Assembly (NCBI GenBank): GCA_002723345.1
Contig: PBNV01000002.1
Coordinates: 1-57,337 of the forward strand
DNA length: 57,337 nt
Source: Rhodospirillaceae bacterium
Lineage (GTDB): Bacteria > Pseudomonadota > Alphaproteobacteria > Rhodospirillales > UBA2165
Direction: 5' to 3'
The notes beneath the pieces are model-generated. The model was not told the origin of the DNA. It ran no database searches and saw only the letters and a program-made list of their open reading frames with translations. This document shows positions 47,313-56,356 of the stretch, one piece after another; within the stretch, counting starts at the first letter, position 1; each line of letters begins with the position of its first letter. Both the position numbers and the translations under genes were made by a program.

Positions 47313-49196
47313 TTAGTCGCCGGCGGCAAAGCCCTCTCGTCTTGGGTCAACGCCGCCTTCCAGGCCAGTCTTGGAAATTTTTATTACGTGCAATCCGCTT
47401 GTCATCGCCCGCACTCGGACCGTATGACCCAGCCTTTCCAGGTCTTCCCGGAGATCCGTGATCTGCGTTCCCTTCTCCAAATCCGTCGGTCCGTTTCGGT
47501 TGATAAAATGGGGTGTTTCCACCGCCTCTTGGGCGTTCATTTTCCAATCAAGAACGGCGATGATGGTTTTCGCTACATAGCCGATGATGCTCGAGCCGCC
47601 GGGAGATCCCAAGGCCAAGACCGGTTTTCCGTCATTGCCAAAGACAATGATGGGCGCCATTGAAGAACGCGGCCTCTTGCCGGGCCAAGCAGCGTTGGCC
47701 ACAAGTTTACCTTCTTTGATCGGGCTAAAAGAAAAATCGGTGAGTTCGTTATTCAATAGAAAACCACGCACCATGAGGCGAGACCCGAACGCATTTTCAA
47801 TGGTCGTGGTCATGGAAACCACGTTGCCATTCTCGTCCACGATAGACACGTGCGAGGTGGAAAGGCCTTTTTCCGATGAGTCCGGGGCAAAGTTATATGC
47901 ACTCTCTGGCGCCAGTTTGCCGGGCCGGGCCCGCTTTATCGCCGTTGCCGGATTGATTTGAGTGGCGCGTTTGGCCAGGTATCCCGGGTCAAGAAGTTTA
48001 CCAACGGGGACGTTGATGAAATCCGGATCAGCGAGATAGTGATTGCGGTCGGCAAATGCCATTTTGCTGGCTTCTGAGATCAAGTGTATTGGTTCGAGCG
48101 AGTCCGTCCTAAGTTTTGCCAGATCCTGGAGACTCAACATGCTCAGTATTTGAAGCGTTGTAACGCCTCCCGATGTTGGCGGCGGCATGCCGCAAACAAA
48201 CCAAGATCGGTAGGGCACGCAAACGGGTTCCCGACGCTTTGCCCGATAAGACTCCATATCCTTCAGCGATATCCGACCGGGGTTCAGGTGCGAATTTCTG
48301 ACAGCCCGAACGATATCTTTTGCGATAGCGCCTCGATAGAAAACATCCGCTCCTCCCGCAGCGATACGGCGAAGGGTATCTGCAAACGCTGGGTTGCGCA
48401 GATTGGAGCCGATGGCCCTCGCCCGACCTTCCCTCGTCAAAAAATATTCCGACGACGACGTAAATTTTCCCAAATGCCGGTCACCATCTGCAAGCCGGTG
48501 AAGGCGGGGTGATATTTCAAAACCGTTTTCAGCGATTTCGATGGCCGGCTGAAACAGTCTTTTCCACGGAAGCTTACCGTGTGTTCGATGGGCCATCTCG
48601 AGCATTCTTAGCACGCCAGGAACGCCGACGGATAATCCACCAGGAACGGCTTCATGGAATTTCATGCGCGACCCATCCGATTTTAAAAACATATCCGGTG
48701 TGGCACCGGTTGGTGCAGTCTCTCGACCATCATAGGCATCTATGGCGCCCGAAGCCGCCGCAAAATGCAGCAGGAAGGCGCCGCCTCCGATACCTGAGGA
48801 TTGGGGTTCAACCACGTTCAGCACTAATTGGGTTGCAATTGCGGCATCCACCGCACTGCCGCCTGCCCGTAAAATGTCGAGGCCGGCGTTGGCAGCATGG
48901 GGGTTAGCCGCAACAACCATGTGCTTATTAGCACGGACCAACGGTTTGGTTGGCCGTTTCTTGGCTGATGGTGTGGACCCTTCCGGTTGGGCCTGAGAAT
49001 CATCGAGGCCCTGCTGTAGTTGACTGCTGGGCCGAGGTTTTTGTCTGGGGAGCTCCTGAGCCACAGGCGTAGCCTCAGAGGATGTTGTTGCTGGGCCCAC
49101 TGCATCCAATGACATGTTCTGGCATCCCGATAGCGATAACCCAAAACTGATGGCCGCAATCATGGATTTTCGGGCATTCCAATAAGCTTCGCGCAT
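47313..49196 (-). CDS. ggt: Gamma-glutamyltransferase (lipoprotein form)
   Basis: A 627-residue Ntn-hydrolase that cleaves gamma-glutamyl bonds such as in glutathione. The signal ends in a lipobox LSLSGC (Cys near residue 24), so a lipid-anchored periplasmic enzyme is likely. A Pro/Gln-rich linker follows. The large subunit starts VVAANPHAANAGLDILRAGG; autocleavage and catalysis are expected at the Thr of GLSTSHVSIVDENGN. Later FLLNNELTDFS and GSPGGSSII match. GGAGG lies before ATG 49196. Divergent from panB. Confidence 0.95.
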   Translation of the reverse strand: MREAYWNARKSMIAAISFGLSLSGCQNMSLDAVGPATTSSEATPVAQELPRQKPRPSSQLQQGLDDSQAQPEGSTPSAKKRPTKPLVRANKHMVVAANPHAANAGLDILRAGGSAVDAAIATQLVLNVVEPQSSGIGGGAFLLHFAAASGAIDAYDGRETAPTGATPDMFLKSDGSRMKFHEAVPGGLSVGVPGVLRMLEMAHRTHGKLPWKRLFQPAIEIAENGFEISPRLHRLADGDRHLGKFTSSSEYFLTREGRARAIGSNLRNPAFADTLRRIAAGGADVFYRGAIAKDIVRAVRNSHLNPGRISLKDMESYRAKRREPVCVPYRSWFVCGMPPPTSGGVTTLQILSMLSLQDLAKLRTDSLEPIHLISEASKMAFADRNHYLADPDFINVPVGKLLDPGYLAKRATQINPATAIKRARPGKLAPESAYNFAPDSSEKGLSTSHVSIVDENGNVVSMTTTIENAFGSRLMVRGFLLNNELTDFSFSPIKEGKLVANAAWPGKRPRSSMAPIIVFGNDGKPVLALGSPGGSSIIGYVAKTIIAVLDWKMNAQEAVETPHFINRNGPTDLEKGTQITDLREDLERLGHTVRVRAMTSGLHVIKISKTGLEGGVDPRREGFAAGD

Positions 49197-49359
49197 TATC
49201 CCTCCGGAACCCTTTGTTTCCTGCCAACACTTAATTCTCTAGTATATCATCAATCGGGCAATACCCGTGTCTGGCGGACAATCATACAATATGCTATGTC
49301 AGCGCCCCTCAGAGACCATATAAACTGGCTATCTGCAATTTGTTCAAGGGGTAATACTC

Positions 49360-50181
49360 GTGAGTACGGCGAAAAAAGTAAATGGCCGAGTAACAATTCC
49401 GGACATTGCCGCCCGAAAAGGTGGCAAGCCTGTCGTCAGCTTGACGGCATATACCTATCCCATGGCCCGCATTCTTGACCCCCACGTGGATTTTCTCTTG
49501 GTGGGTGATTCTATGGGGGTGGTGCTATACGGCCTGGAGACTACTCATGGGGTAACGCTAGAGATGACGATCGCTCACGGCGCATCGGTTGTTCGTGGAA
49601 CAGAGCATGCTTGCGTGATTGTCGACATGCCGTTTGGCAGCTACCAGGAATCGCCAGAACAGGCCTTTCGAAATGCGGCGCGGATTATCTCGGAAACCGG
49701 GTGTTCTGGCATCAAAATTGAGGGGGGGGAAGAAATGGCGGAAACCGTCCGATTTCTGATTAAGCGCGGCATTCCCGTAATGGGCCACATTGGTCTAAAG
49801 CCTCAGTCGGTCAATGTTGCCGGCGGCTATCGGTCTCAGGGACGCGATGATAATGGGGCAAAGCAAATTATGGAGGATGCCAGGGCGATATCAGATGCTG
49901 GAGCTTTTGCCATTGTGATTGAGGCCGTCGTTGAACCATTGGCGCGGGCGATTACAGAGGCCATTCCGACGGTTACCATCGGCATCGGCGCGTCCCCGGC
50001 ATGTGACGGTCAGGTGCTTGTGACCGAGGATGCTATCGGTATGTTTGCTGACTTTACGCCCAAATTCGTTAAACGGTTTGCTGAGGTAGGAGAGGGTATT
50101 GGGCAAGCGGCGGCTGATTACGCGGCGCAAGTGACAGCAGGTACCTTCCCAGCACCGGAGCACTGTTATCATAAGAAATAA
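49360..50181 (+). CDS. panB: 3-methyl-2-oxobutanoate hydroxymethyltransferase
   Basis: A 273-residue TIM-barrel enzyme that makes ketopantoate, the first step of pantothenate synthesis. Seen: [32 protein letters not shown] (Mg-binding Asp), [24 protein letters not shown] and [17 protein letters not shown]. The start is GTG 49360 with AAGGGG upstream. panC follows 44 bp later. No panD or panE is near. Confidence 0.97.
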   Translation: MSTAKKVNGRVTIPDIAARKGGKPVVSLTAYTYPMARILDPHVDFLLVGDSMGVVLYGLETTHGVTLEMTIAHGASVVRGTEHACVIVDMPFGSYQESPEQAFRNAARIISETGCSGIKIEGGEEMAETVRFLIKRGIPVMGHIGLKPQSVNVAGGYRSQGRDDNGAKQIMEDARAISDAGAFAIVIEAVVEPLARAITEAIPTVTIGIGASPACDGQVLVTEDAIGMFADFTPKFVKRFAEVGEGIGQAAADYAAQVTAGTFPAPEHCYHKK

Positions 50182-50225
50182 GGCTTCCACGGGTTGACTG
50201 AGACGGTCATCGGCCAAGGGCGATC

Positions 50226-51074
50226 ATGATACAAAACTTTACTACCGTTCGAACTGTATCAGAATTGAGGCAGGTCATAGGCGAATGGCGCCGGGCTGGA
50301 CTTTCTGTCGGCTTGGTACCAACAATGGGCGCCCTACACGAGGGGCATTTCTCGCTTGTCGACCGCTCCGTGATGGAAAATGACCGGACTTGCGTCAGTT
50401 TGTTTGTAAACCCAAAACAGTTCAGTCCGACTGAAGATTTTGATCTTTACCCTCGCAATGAGGCAGCAGATGCTCAAGCGCTCCAATGTCGGGGGGCAAA
50501 CGTCCTATTTGCACCTTTGGTGGAAGAGATGTATCCAGCGGATGCCGCTACGTCCGTATCGGTTCCAGGACTTGGGGATGTTTTGGAGGGAGAGTTTAGG
50601 GATGGTTTCTTTACTGGCGTGGCCACGGTAGTTTCCAAATTACTCATCCAGTCTATGGCAGACCGGGCCTATTTTGGCGACAAAGATTATCAACAGCTCC
50701 GGGTGATTAGGCGACTGACGGCTGACCTGAATATTCCTGTGCAGATCATTGGATGTCCGATCATACGCGAAGAGGACGGCTTGGCTCTGTCTTCCCGAAA
50801 CGCCTATTTGACAACGGAAGAGCGAGCCATCGCGCCGGCCTTGTATACCGTCCTGTTGAAGATGGTCGCGGCAATCCAGAGCGGCGCGGATAGCGCCAGC
50901 GCCGTGCAAGACGGGACCCAGCACCTCCTGTCTGTCGGGTTCATGAAGGTTGATTATCTGGCGGTAGTCGATCCTGAGACGCTACTGCCGCTCTCCTCGG
51001 CAACGGGGCCTTGCCGTGTTTTGGGCGCCGCCTGGCTCGGTAAAACACGCCTTATCGATAATGTGGGTGTTTGA
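50226..51074 (+). CDS. panC: Pantothenate synthetase
   Basis: A 282-residue ATP-dependent ligase joining pantoate and beta-alanine. The HxGH motif is in VPTMGALHEGHFSLVD. Also FVNPKQFSPTEDFDLYPR, AYFGDKDYQQLRVIRRL and PIIREEDGLALSSRN. It follows panB in one operon and is convergent with the DMT gene (14 bp between ends). Confidence 0.97.
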   Translation: MIQNFTTVRTVSELRQVIGEWRRAGLSVGLVPTMGALHEGHFSLVDRSVMENDRTCVSLFVNPKQFSPTEDFDLYPRNEAADAQALQCRGANVLFAPLVEEMYPADAATSVSVPGLGDVLEGEFRDGFFTGVATVVSKLLIQSMADRAYFGDKDYQQLRVIRRLTADLNIPVQIIGCPIIREEDGLALSSRNAYLTTEERAIAPALYTVLLKMVAAIQSGADSASAVQDGTQHLLSVGFMKVDYLAVVDPETLLPLSSATGPCRVLGAAWLGKTRLIDNVGV

Positions 51075-51088
51075 CGGCTCAAAATGCG

Positions 51089-51997
51089 TTAGTCGGAATA
51101 TGTTTTCGCAGATTTGTTGGGTTTCAGGACAAGCACGATAGCAGTGCAGATCAGCAGAAGCGAGGCAATCTCCCGCCAGCCGATGGCTTCCCCGAGAACC
51201 AGAACCGAACTTCCGACACCCAGCGCCGGAACGGCCAAAATGGACACCGTTGAGACTGCGACAGGAACTTGATCCACGATTGTAAACCAAGCGAACCAAC
51301 ACAGGATAATCGGATACACCAGGACAAAAATAGTTGAAAATACAGCCGCGGTGGAGACTGGTTCCCAGCTTCCAGCATCAATAAAAAATGCAGTAATGGT
51401 GATTGGCAAACCGCCAATGAGAAGTTGCCAACCGACCAATGAAACTGGAGATATTTTCCATTTGACTTTTTTCTGCAGGGTCGTGCCGGCGCCCCATGCA
51501 CAGGCAGCGGTCAACATAAATAGGGCTCCCAGGGGACTGGACGCGAGGATGCCGACCTCTCCCGACACGAGCACGGCGAGACCTGCCATGCCAACACCAA
51601 GCCCCGCCATTCTAGCAAGTGTTAGGGTTTCGCCGATTAGCCACGTGCTGAACAGGACGGCCCAAAGGGGCATGGTATAAGCGATAATCGAGGCCTGTCC
51701 TCCGCCCAACAGTTTAATCCCAAACGCACTGAAAATGTGCCAAAATGTAATGTTCAGCAGAGCGGCGAGGGAAATTTCTCGCCACTGACCTGTTGGTCTG
51801 CCAAGGTCATATTTGAGTAGGGCGCCAATGCCGAATACAAGAATGGCAGCCGCAGGTGCGATCAGGCCCCGGAATGTCCATGGCGGAATTTCGGTGAGAG
51901 CAATTTTTAGGAACGGCCAAGAAATACCCCAGCCAACTACGGTGATGAGCAACAGCATGTGCCCTCTGGTGTCGAGAGATGACCGAGGTGGGTGCAT
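51089..51997 (-). CDS. EamA/DMT-family transporter
   Basis: A 302-residue inner-membrane protein with about ten helices in two EamA repeats. The first begins LLLITVVGWGISWPFLKIAL and the second follows SPLGALFMLTAACAWGAGTT. Members export amino acids, nucleotides or other metabolites; the substrate is unknown. A basic C-terminus (VLKPNKSAK) fits a cytoplasmic end. Starts 88 bp downstream of the lipoprotein gene on the same strand. Confidence 0.9.
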   Translation of the reverse strand: MHPPRSSLDTRGHMLLLITVVGWGISWPFLKIALTEIPPWTFRGLIAPAAAILVFGIGALLKYDLGRPTGQWREISLAALLNITFWHIFSAFGIKLLGGGQASIIAYTMPLWAVLFSTWLIGETLTLARMAGLGVGMAGLAVLVSGEVGILASSPLGALFMLTAACAWGAGTTLQKKVKWKISPVSLVGWQLLIGGLPITITAFFIDAGSWEPVSTAAVFSTIFVLVYPIILCWFAWFTIVDQVPVAVSTVSILAVPALGVGSSVLVLGEAIGWREIASLLLICTAIVLVLKPNKSAKTYSD

Positions 51998-52085
51998 GAG
52001 AGGTTATTCGGATTCTACTTGCACGTGTAGACCGGCGTGCTTGCGATAAAGCTCGCTCGTAACATCTAGTAGGTGAGCAATTCTG

Positions 52086-53258
52086 CTAATTCAAGTAAAG
52101 ATGAACTTCGGTGCTTGTAGCCCGTCCGGTTCGTTCGGATATGGCGACCCGCTGTATCGGCAGTCCCATCCGCTGCAGTGAGCGAAGAACATTTTCTGCA
52201 TTCCGGCGAGCCTTATTTCTGTTAAGGGCGATCTTGGCCGCGCCACCTGTGTTGGGTGCTACCGCCACAAGGGTAAATGTGGCACCAGGCCTGCTCTCAA
52301 GGGTTCGGCTTACAGCATTATAAATTGCCTGATCATAGGCGACATCTTTACGATCAAAGCGAACGACGACCAAGGGCCGGCGGCCCAATGTTGACCCCAA
52401 AACCCTCGATGCTGTTGCACCAACACCAGAGGTGGCGGCTGTTAGGGCTCGGTTGGTCAGGCTGGCACCCATTATCTCACCGGTCTTAATAGAAGCTGAT
52501 AGAGTGTTCATGTTGCTCCGCTCGATCGCAACGAAATTGGTCTGCCGCTGAATGTCTTCGCTGAGTTCTTTCAAAAGGCGATCGACCAGCACCACCGTCC
52601 TATTAACCTCATCTTCCAACATGGCGAGCCCGGCATGGTCTTCATCGAGCGCGCCTGACAGCCGGAAAGCTGCCCGGGTGTTTTCGGATAGAAAAGCGGC
52701 CAAAGTCGAGTCGGTGGTTACCTGCGTCGTCAGTTTGTTCATCGAGCTGATATCAGCGCTAATTTTGTTCAACAAAGCAAGGGCAGTGTTAAACTGTTTG
52801 ACCAGGATTGGGTTGCCTGGCGTGGTGCCAACTTGTAGCCGAGAGTTAACGTCTGCTACAGTACGTTGATAATTGGCCGCTTTTTGCACGCTTGAGGAGC
52901 GCAACTGCTGCAGATCGGAGTTGTTCTTGGATACGTTTTCTTGAAGCCGGAGCAGTTCCTGGCGGAGCTCGGAGACTTTGCCGCTGACAAATGTGCTGGC
53001 AGCCGCCGCACCACCAGCCATCTGCGAGGACCGTTCAGTCCCCACTATTGGCGTGGGTGTCGGCCGAGCAGCAGGGCGGGATACAGGTGTCGGCGCCACG
53101 CGGGGGGCAGGCGCTTGGACAGTTTGAGCGGGCGCGGTTGATGGCCCCGCAGGATCTTCGCCTGTCAAAGTTGGAAGCAAAGACTCAGAAGAGAACGAAC
53201 AGCCAGTCATTATGACTGCCGTACTTAAAATTAACGGCCGATATTTTTTTAAGACCAT
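52086..53258 (-). CDS. Lipoprotein with coiled coil and OmpA-like C-terminus
   Basis: A 390-residue predicted lipoprotein. The signal ends AVIMTGCSF with Cys20 as the lipidation site. A Pro/Ala-rich spacer (about 35-75), a coiled coil (about 95-130) and a helical middle (about 150-260) follow. The last about 100 residues resemble an OmpA/MotB-type domain: VVVRFDRKDVAYDQAIYNAV, TFTLVAVAP and NRNKARRNAENVLRSLQRMG. Peptidoglycan contact and an envelope role are plausible. The family is not recognised. Confidence 0.8.
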   Translation of the reverse strand: MVLKKYRPLILSTAVIMTGCSFSSESLLPTLTGEDPAGPSTAPAQTVQAPAPRVAPTPVSRPAARPTPTPIVGTERSSQMAGGAAAASTFVSGKVSELRQELLRLQENVSKNNSDLQQLRSSSVQKAANYQRTVADVNSRLQVGTTPGNPILVKQFNTALALLNKISADISSMNKLTTQVTTDSTLAAFLSENTRAAFRLSGALDEDHAGLAMLEDEVNRTVVLVDRLLKELSEDIQRQTNFVAIERSNMNTLSASIKTGEIMGASLTNRALTAATSGVGATASRVLGSTLGRRPLVVVRFDRKDVAYDQAIYNAVSRTLESRPGATFTLVAVAPNTGGAAKIALNRNKARRNAENVLRSLQRMGLPIQRVAISERTGRATSTEVHLYLN

Positions 53259-53432
53259 CCCGCCGATATCCCTATCGATAAATCAATTGTTGAACGTGAT
53301 CCTACACCCTAAACAAAAGGACTAGCACGTATTTCTTTAGAATTACAATTAATTCCTTAACCATCCATGAAACGCTAATCAAGAGATAAACGCTAAAATC
53401 ATTCGCCAGCAATGGTTTTACTGAACCCTGAC

Positions 53433-53461
53433 TTGTATTCAATCGTTCATTTGAATAGGAT
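53433..53461 (+). promoter_or_regulatory. tRNA-Arg promoter
   Basis: TTGTAT (53433-53438), a 17 bp spacer, TAGGAT (53456-53461), ending 13 bp before the tRNA. The spacer contains the inverted repeat ATTCAA/TTGAAT. Confidence 0.5.
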
Positions 53462-53474
53462 TTTGGATAAGAAA

Positions 53475-53551
53475 GCGCCCGTAGCTCAATTGGATAGAGC
53501 GTCTGACTACGGATCAGGAGGTTGAGGGTTCGAGTCCTTCCGGGCGCGCCA
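53475..53551 (+). tRNA. tRNA-Arg (anticodon ACG)
   Basis: A 77-nt cloverleaf with acceptor stem GCGCCCG/CGGGCGC, D-arm GCTCAATTGGATAGAGC, anticodon loop CTACGGA (anticodon ACG at 53509-53511), T-arm GGGTTCGAGTCC and encoded CCA. ACG is normally deaminated to ICG and reads CGU, CGC and CGA. Confidence 0.98.
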
Positions 53552-53591
53552 TATTTTCTGTAAGAGTCAAATTCACATTCGCCCGAGGATC

Positions 53592-54755
53592 TTAGGGATC
53601 TGAGCGTCGGAGCCTCAATAAGGAGCCTCGCGCAGCGTCGGTGAGAAGATAAAGCATGCCGTCGGGTCCTTGGCGGACGTCTCGGATACGGCCGACGCTG
53701 TTTTTTAAAAGCCTCTCTTCTGAGACTATTTTGGTGCCATCAAGTTTAAGCCGCACGAGCATGGCGCCTCGGAGCGCGCCCACGAAAAGATTTCCCCGCC
53801 ATTTCGGAAATTGATCGCCATCATAGTGGGCGAGTCCAGACGGCGCGATGGATGGATCCCAGAACCATTTGGGCTGCTCCATGCCTGGATAGTGCGTGCC
53901 GATACCAATCTTAGCGCCGTTGTAATGGGTTCCATAGGAGATTATTGGCCAACCGTAATTTTTACCCGGCGCTGGGGTGTTTATTTCATCGCCTCCGGCA
54001 GCCCCATGTTCCACAGACCAGAGAGTTCCGGTTTGCCGATTTAACGCCGCACCCTGGGGGTTGCGATGGCCGATGGACCAAATCTCGGGCGCGCCTCTCG
54101 CGCCCGCTACGAAAGGGTTGTCGGCTGGAATTGAGCCGTCTGTTTTGATGCGGAGCATGCTGCCAGCGTGATCAAAGGGGTCCTGGGCGCGGTTCGATTG
54201 GCCGCGGTCGCCGATGGTGAAGATCAGCATGTTATCCGATGCTAGGACAAGCCTCGAACCAAAATGGATTTTCGATTTTGTCGGATTATTTTGTCGGAAT
54301 AAAACGCGCACCTTGTCCAATCGAGGGGGTGTTCCCCGCTCAAACCGAGCCTTGGCGACAGATGTTCCGGTGGTGCCGTTCCATCGGGGTTCCGAATAGC
54401 TCATGTAAATGGACCTATTCAATTCAAAGTTGGGGTCGAGCGCGATGTCTAACAATCCCCCTTGGCCGCCAGCAGCGACGTCCGGAACATTGTCCACCAG
54501 AATCTTTCGCCCACTCGCGTCAATCCATTGAAGGGTTCCGCGCCGTTCCGTTACCAGCATGGTACCATCCGGCAGGAAAGCTAGCCCCCATGGGTGCACC
54601 AACCCCTGAGCGACGGTGTCGACCGTGATACGATATTCCGGCGTGCTCTCCGCCTTCGCCCGAGCCGAAAAGAGGGGCAAGGTTATGATCACCAAGAGCA
54701 GGGCGGTCCTTTTAACCCGAGAGGCACTCAACGAAAATAACTTAGCTGGATCCAT
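53592..54755 (-). CDS. PQQ-dependent soluble sugar dehydrogenase-like (Asd/YliI type)
   Basis: About 387 residues with a Sec signal peptide (RTALLLVIITLPLFSARAKA). It forms a six-bladed propeller of the soluble aldose sugar dehydrogenase group. Seen: GLVHPWGLAFLPDGTMLVTER, GGQGGLLDIALDPNF, SVEHGAAGGDEINTPAPGKN and GRIRDVRQGPDGMLYLLTD. Such enzymes oxidise sugars in the periplasm using PQQ and calcium. ATG 54755 has AGGA upstream and gives the best signal peptide; ATG 54797 would add 14 residues. No PQQ synthesis genes are in the window. Confidence 0.9.
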   Translation of the reverse strand: MDPAKLFSLSASRVKRTALLLVIITLPLFSARAKAESTPEYRITVDTVAQGLVHPWGLAFLPDGTMLVTERRGTLQWIDASGRKILVDNVPDVAAGGQGGLLDIALDPNFELNRSIYMSYSEPRWNGTTGTSVAKARFERGTPPRLDKVRVLFRQNNPTKSKIHFGSRLVLASDNMLIFTIGDRGQSNRAQDPFDHAGSMLRIKTDGSIPADNPFVAGARGAPEIWSIGHRNPQGAALNRQTGTLWSVEHGAAGGDEINTPAPGKNYGWPIISYGTHYNGAKIGIGTHYPGMEQPKWFWDPSIAPSGLAHYDGDQFPKWRGNLFVGALRGAMLVRLKLDGTKIVSEERLLKNSVGRIRDVRQGPDGMLYLLTDAARGSLLRLRRSDP

Positions 54756-55049
54756 CAAAAAGTTCCTAAATACCTCTTTTATTAATTTATTATGCATATC
54801 CCTGCTACTGTTTGGATGGCTCGGCCCACTGGTAAGACGGAGCGGCTCCCAACCCTCGGACGGTTTAGCCAGAATTAAGCCGATGCTGGGTTAATAATCA
54901 GCAAATCAGTCGCAAAACGGCATAACAACAAACACAGTGTGTACTGCCATTAGACGACCCGCAAGGTCCGTCGCTGGTAGAGCTTGACCCGCCAAAGACG
55001 TTGGCCCACGGTGGTATTCACATGACAAAGACGACAGGGAAATTAGAAA

Positions 55050-56117
55050 ATGGGGACAAGGATCGAGAATGATGCCAACGAAAATTTCATTCCCGTCCAT
55101 CTTGTTGGTAGCATTCCGTTAGCATCTGCCGATGATGTTTTTGACCTCTTGGGCAGGACGTTGGGTAATTGCTGCCGTCGTTTTCCTGATGGTGAGACTG
55201 GAGAGCGTAAAAACTGGATCGGCTGGCAACTTGGAGTGTTCGCAGGACAACGGGCTCTCATCCAATCGGAAAGAAAGGACCGCGATTATCAACTCCATCC
55301 GCCTTTTACGTTTCGACCGAATTACGGGCCCGATGATCTGAGTTTCAAAGATCTAGGTTTTGCGAGGGAAGCCAGTTCGTCCTTCACTGTGTTTGGGAAA
55401 AAACAAACAGCAGGTGTTTTGCCCGAGAACGCTAGATTCCTTGTTGCTTTGCCGACCCCTTTTGCGCCCGTCTATTCCTTCACAACCTACACCATCCAAG
55501 ATCAAGTGTTTCAAGTGTATGAGTCGGCCATCTTGTCTGAACTTGGGGCAATATGTGAGATGATACCGCCTGAAAAACTCTCCATCCAATGGGATGTGGC
55601 AACTGAAATGAGTATCTTCGAGGGTGTCTACCCAGCACCTATCGTAGATCCATGGGTAACTCTGATGGCTCGACTGTCCCGTCTGGGGAATGCCGTTCCG
55701 GAGAGGGTGGATATGGGGTACCACCTTTGTTACGGCAGCATGAACAATCAGCATTGGAAAGAGCCCGATGATCTCGGTATGTGCATCAAAGTTGCCAATG
55801 AACTGAAAAAAACGGTCTCACGGCAAATTAATTTTCTCCACATGCCGGTTCCAGTGGATCGTGTCGATGATGATTATTATGAACCTCTGATAGATATAGA
55901 AATGGACCCTGCAACAGAGGTTTTTCTGGGTTTGCTGCATGATACCGATAGTGCGAATGGAAACGTGGATCGGTTATCCGTCGCTTCCAAATATTTAAGG
56001 GAATTCGGGATCGCTTCGGAGTGCGGTCTCGGCAGAAGAGAGCCCAAGGATATGGTAAAAATCATTGAACATCATGCAGAGGTGTCCCGGCAGGTGCATA
56101 AAACCCTGACCCGTTGA
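55050..56117 (+). CDS. MetE-like (cobalamin-independent methionine synthase C-terminal-like) protein
   Basis: A 355-residue soluble protein that looks like the UROD/MetE TIM-barrel group. Supporting segments are PVHLVGSIPLASADDVFDLL and FPDGETGERKNW at the start, LSIQWDVATEM in the middle, VDMGYHLCYGSMNNQHWKEP with His/Cys that recall the MetE metal site, and ECGLGRREP near the end. It lacks the N-terminal half of MetE. It may be a methyltransferase with an unidentified substrate. A CAGGGA lies upstream of the ATG. A TRAP substrate-binding gene lies 239 bp downstream with its own promoter. Confidence 0.7.
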   Translation: MGTRIENDANENFIPVHLVGSIPLASADDVFDLLGRTLGNCCRRFPDGETGERKNWIGWQLGVFAGQRALIQSERKDRDYQLHPPFTFRPNYGPDDLSFKDLGFAREASSSFTVFGKKQTAGVLPENARFLVALPTPFAPVYSFTTYTIQDQVFQVYESAILSELGAICEMIPPEKLSIQWDVATEMSIFEGVYPAPIVDPWVTLMARLSRLGNAVPERVDMGYHLCYGSMNNQHWKEPDDLGMCIKVANELKKTVSRQINFLHMPVPVDRVDDDYYEPLIDIEMDPATEVFLGLLHDTDSANGNVDRLSVASKYLREFGIASECGLGRREPKDMVKIIEHHAEVSRQVHKTLTR

Positions 56118-56142
56118 CACGATATGTTGGTCTCCATATAGT
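56114..56142 (+). promoter_or_regulatory. Promoter of the TRAP gene
   Basis: TTGACA (56114-56119), exactly 17 bp, then TATAGT (56137-56142). The -35 hexamer overlaps the stop codon of the MetE-like gene. Confidence 0.75.
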
Positions 56143-56151
56143 TTTTAAATC

Positions 56152-56182
56152 ACAAACGTTGTTTCATATTATAAACGTTTGT
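56152..56182 (+). promoter_or_regulatory. Operator-like inverted repeat
   Basis: ACAAACGTT (56152-56160) and AACGTTTGT (56174-56182) are perfect 9-bp inverted repeats around a 13 bp spacer. They lie about +3 to +33 from the predicted start point, where a repressor would act. The regulator is not in the window. Confidence 0.6.
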
Positions 56183-56356
56183 CTGGTGTTGACGACGAAT
56201 TACTCAACATCCATGGGGGATTGCAAACTGCACGATTGCTAGCGACTTGGTGTGGTGACGGCTTCATTGGATATTGCCGTGCCGACCGTAGCTACGCAAA
56301 AAATTCCAAGCGTTTGTTTAACACTGATACAGACATTACAGAGAGGATTTATAACG

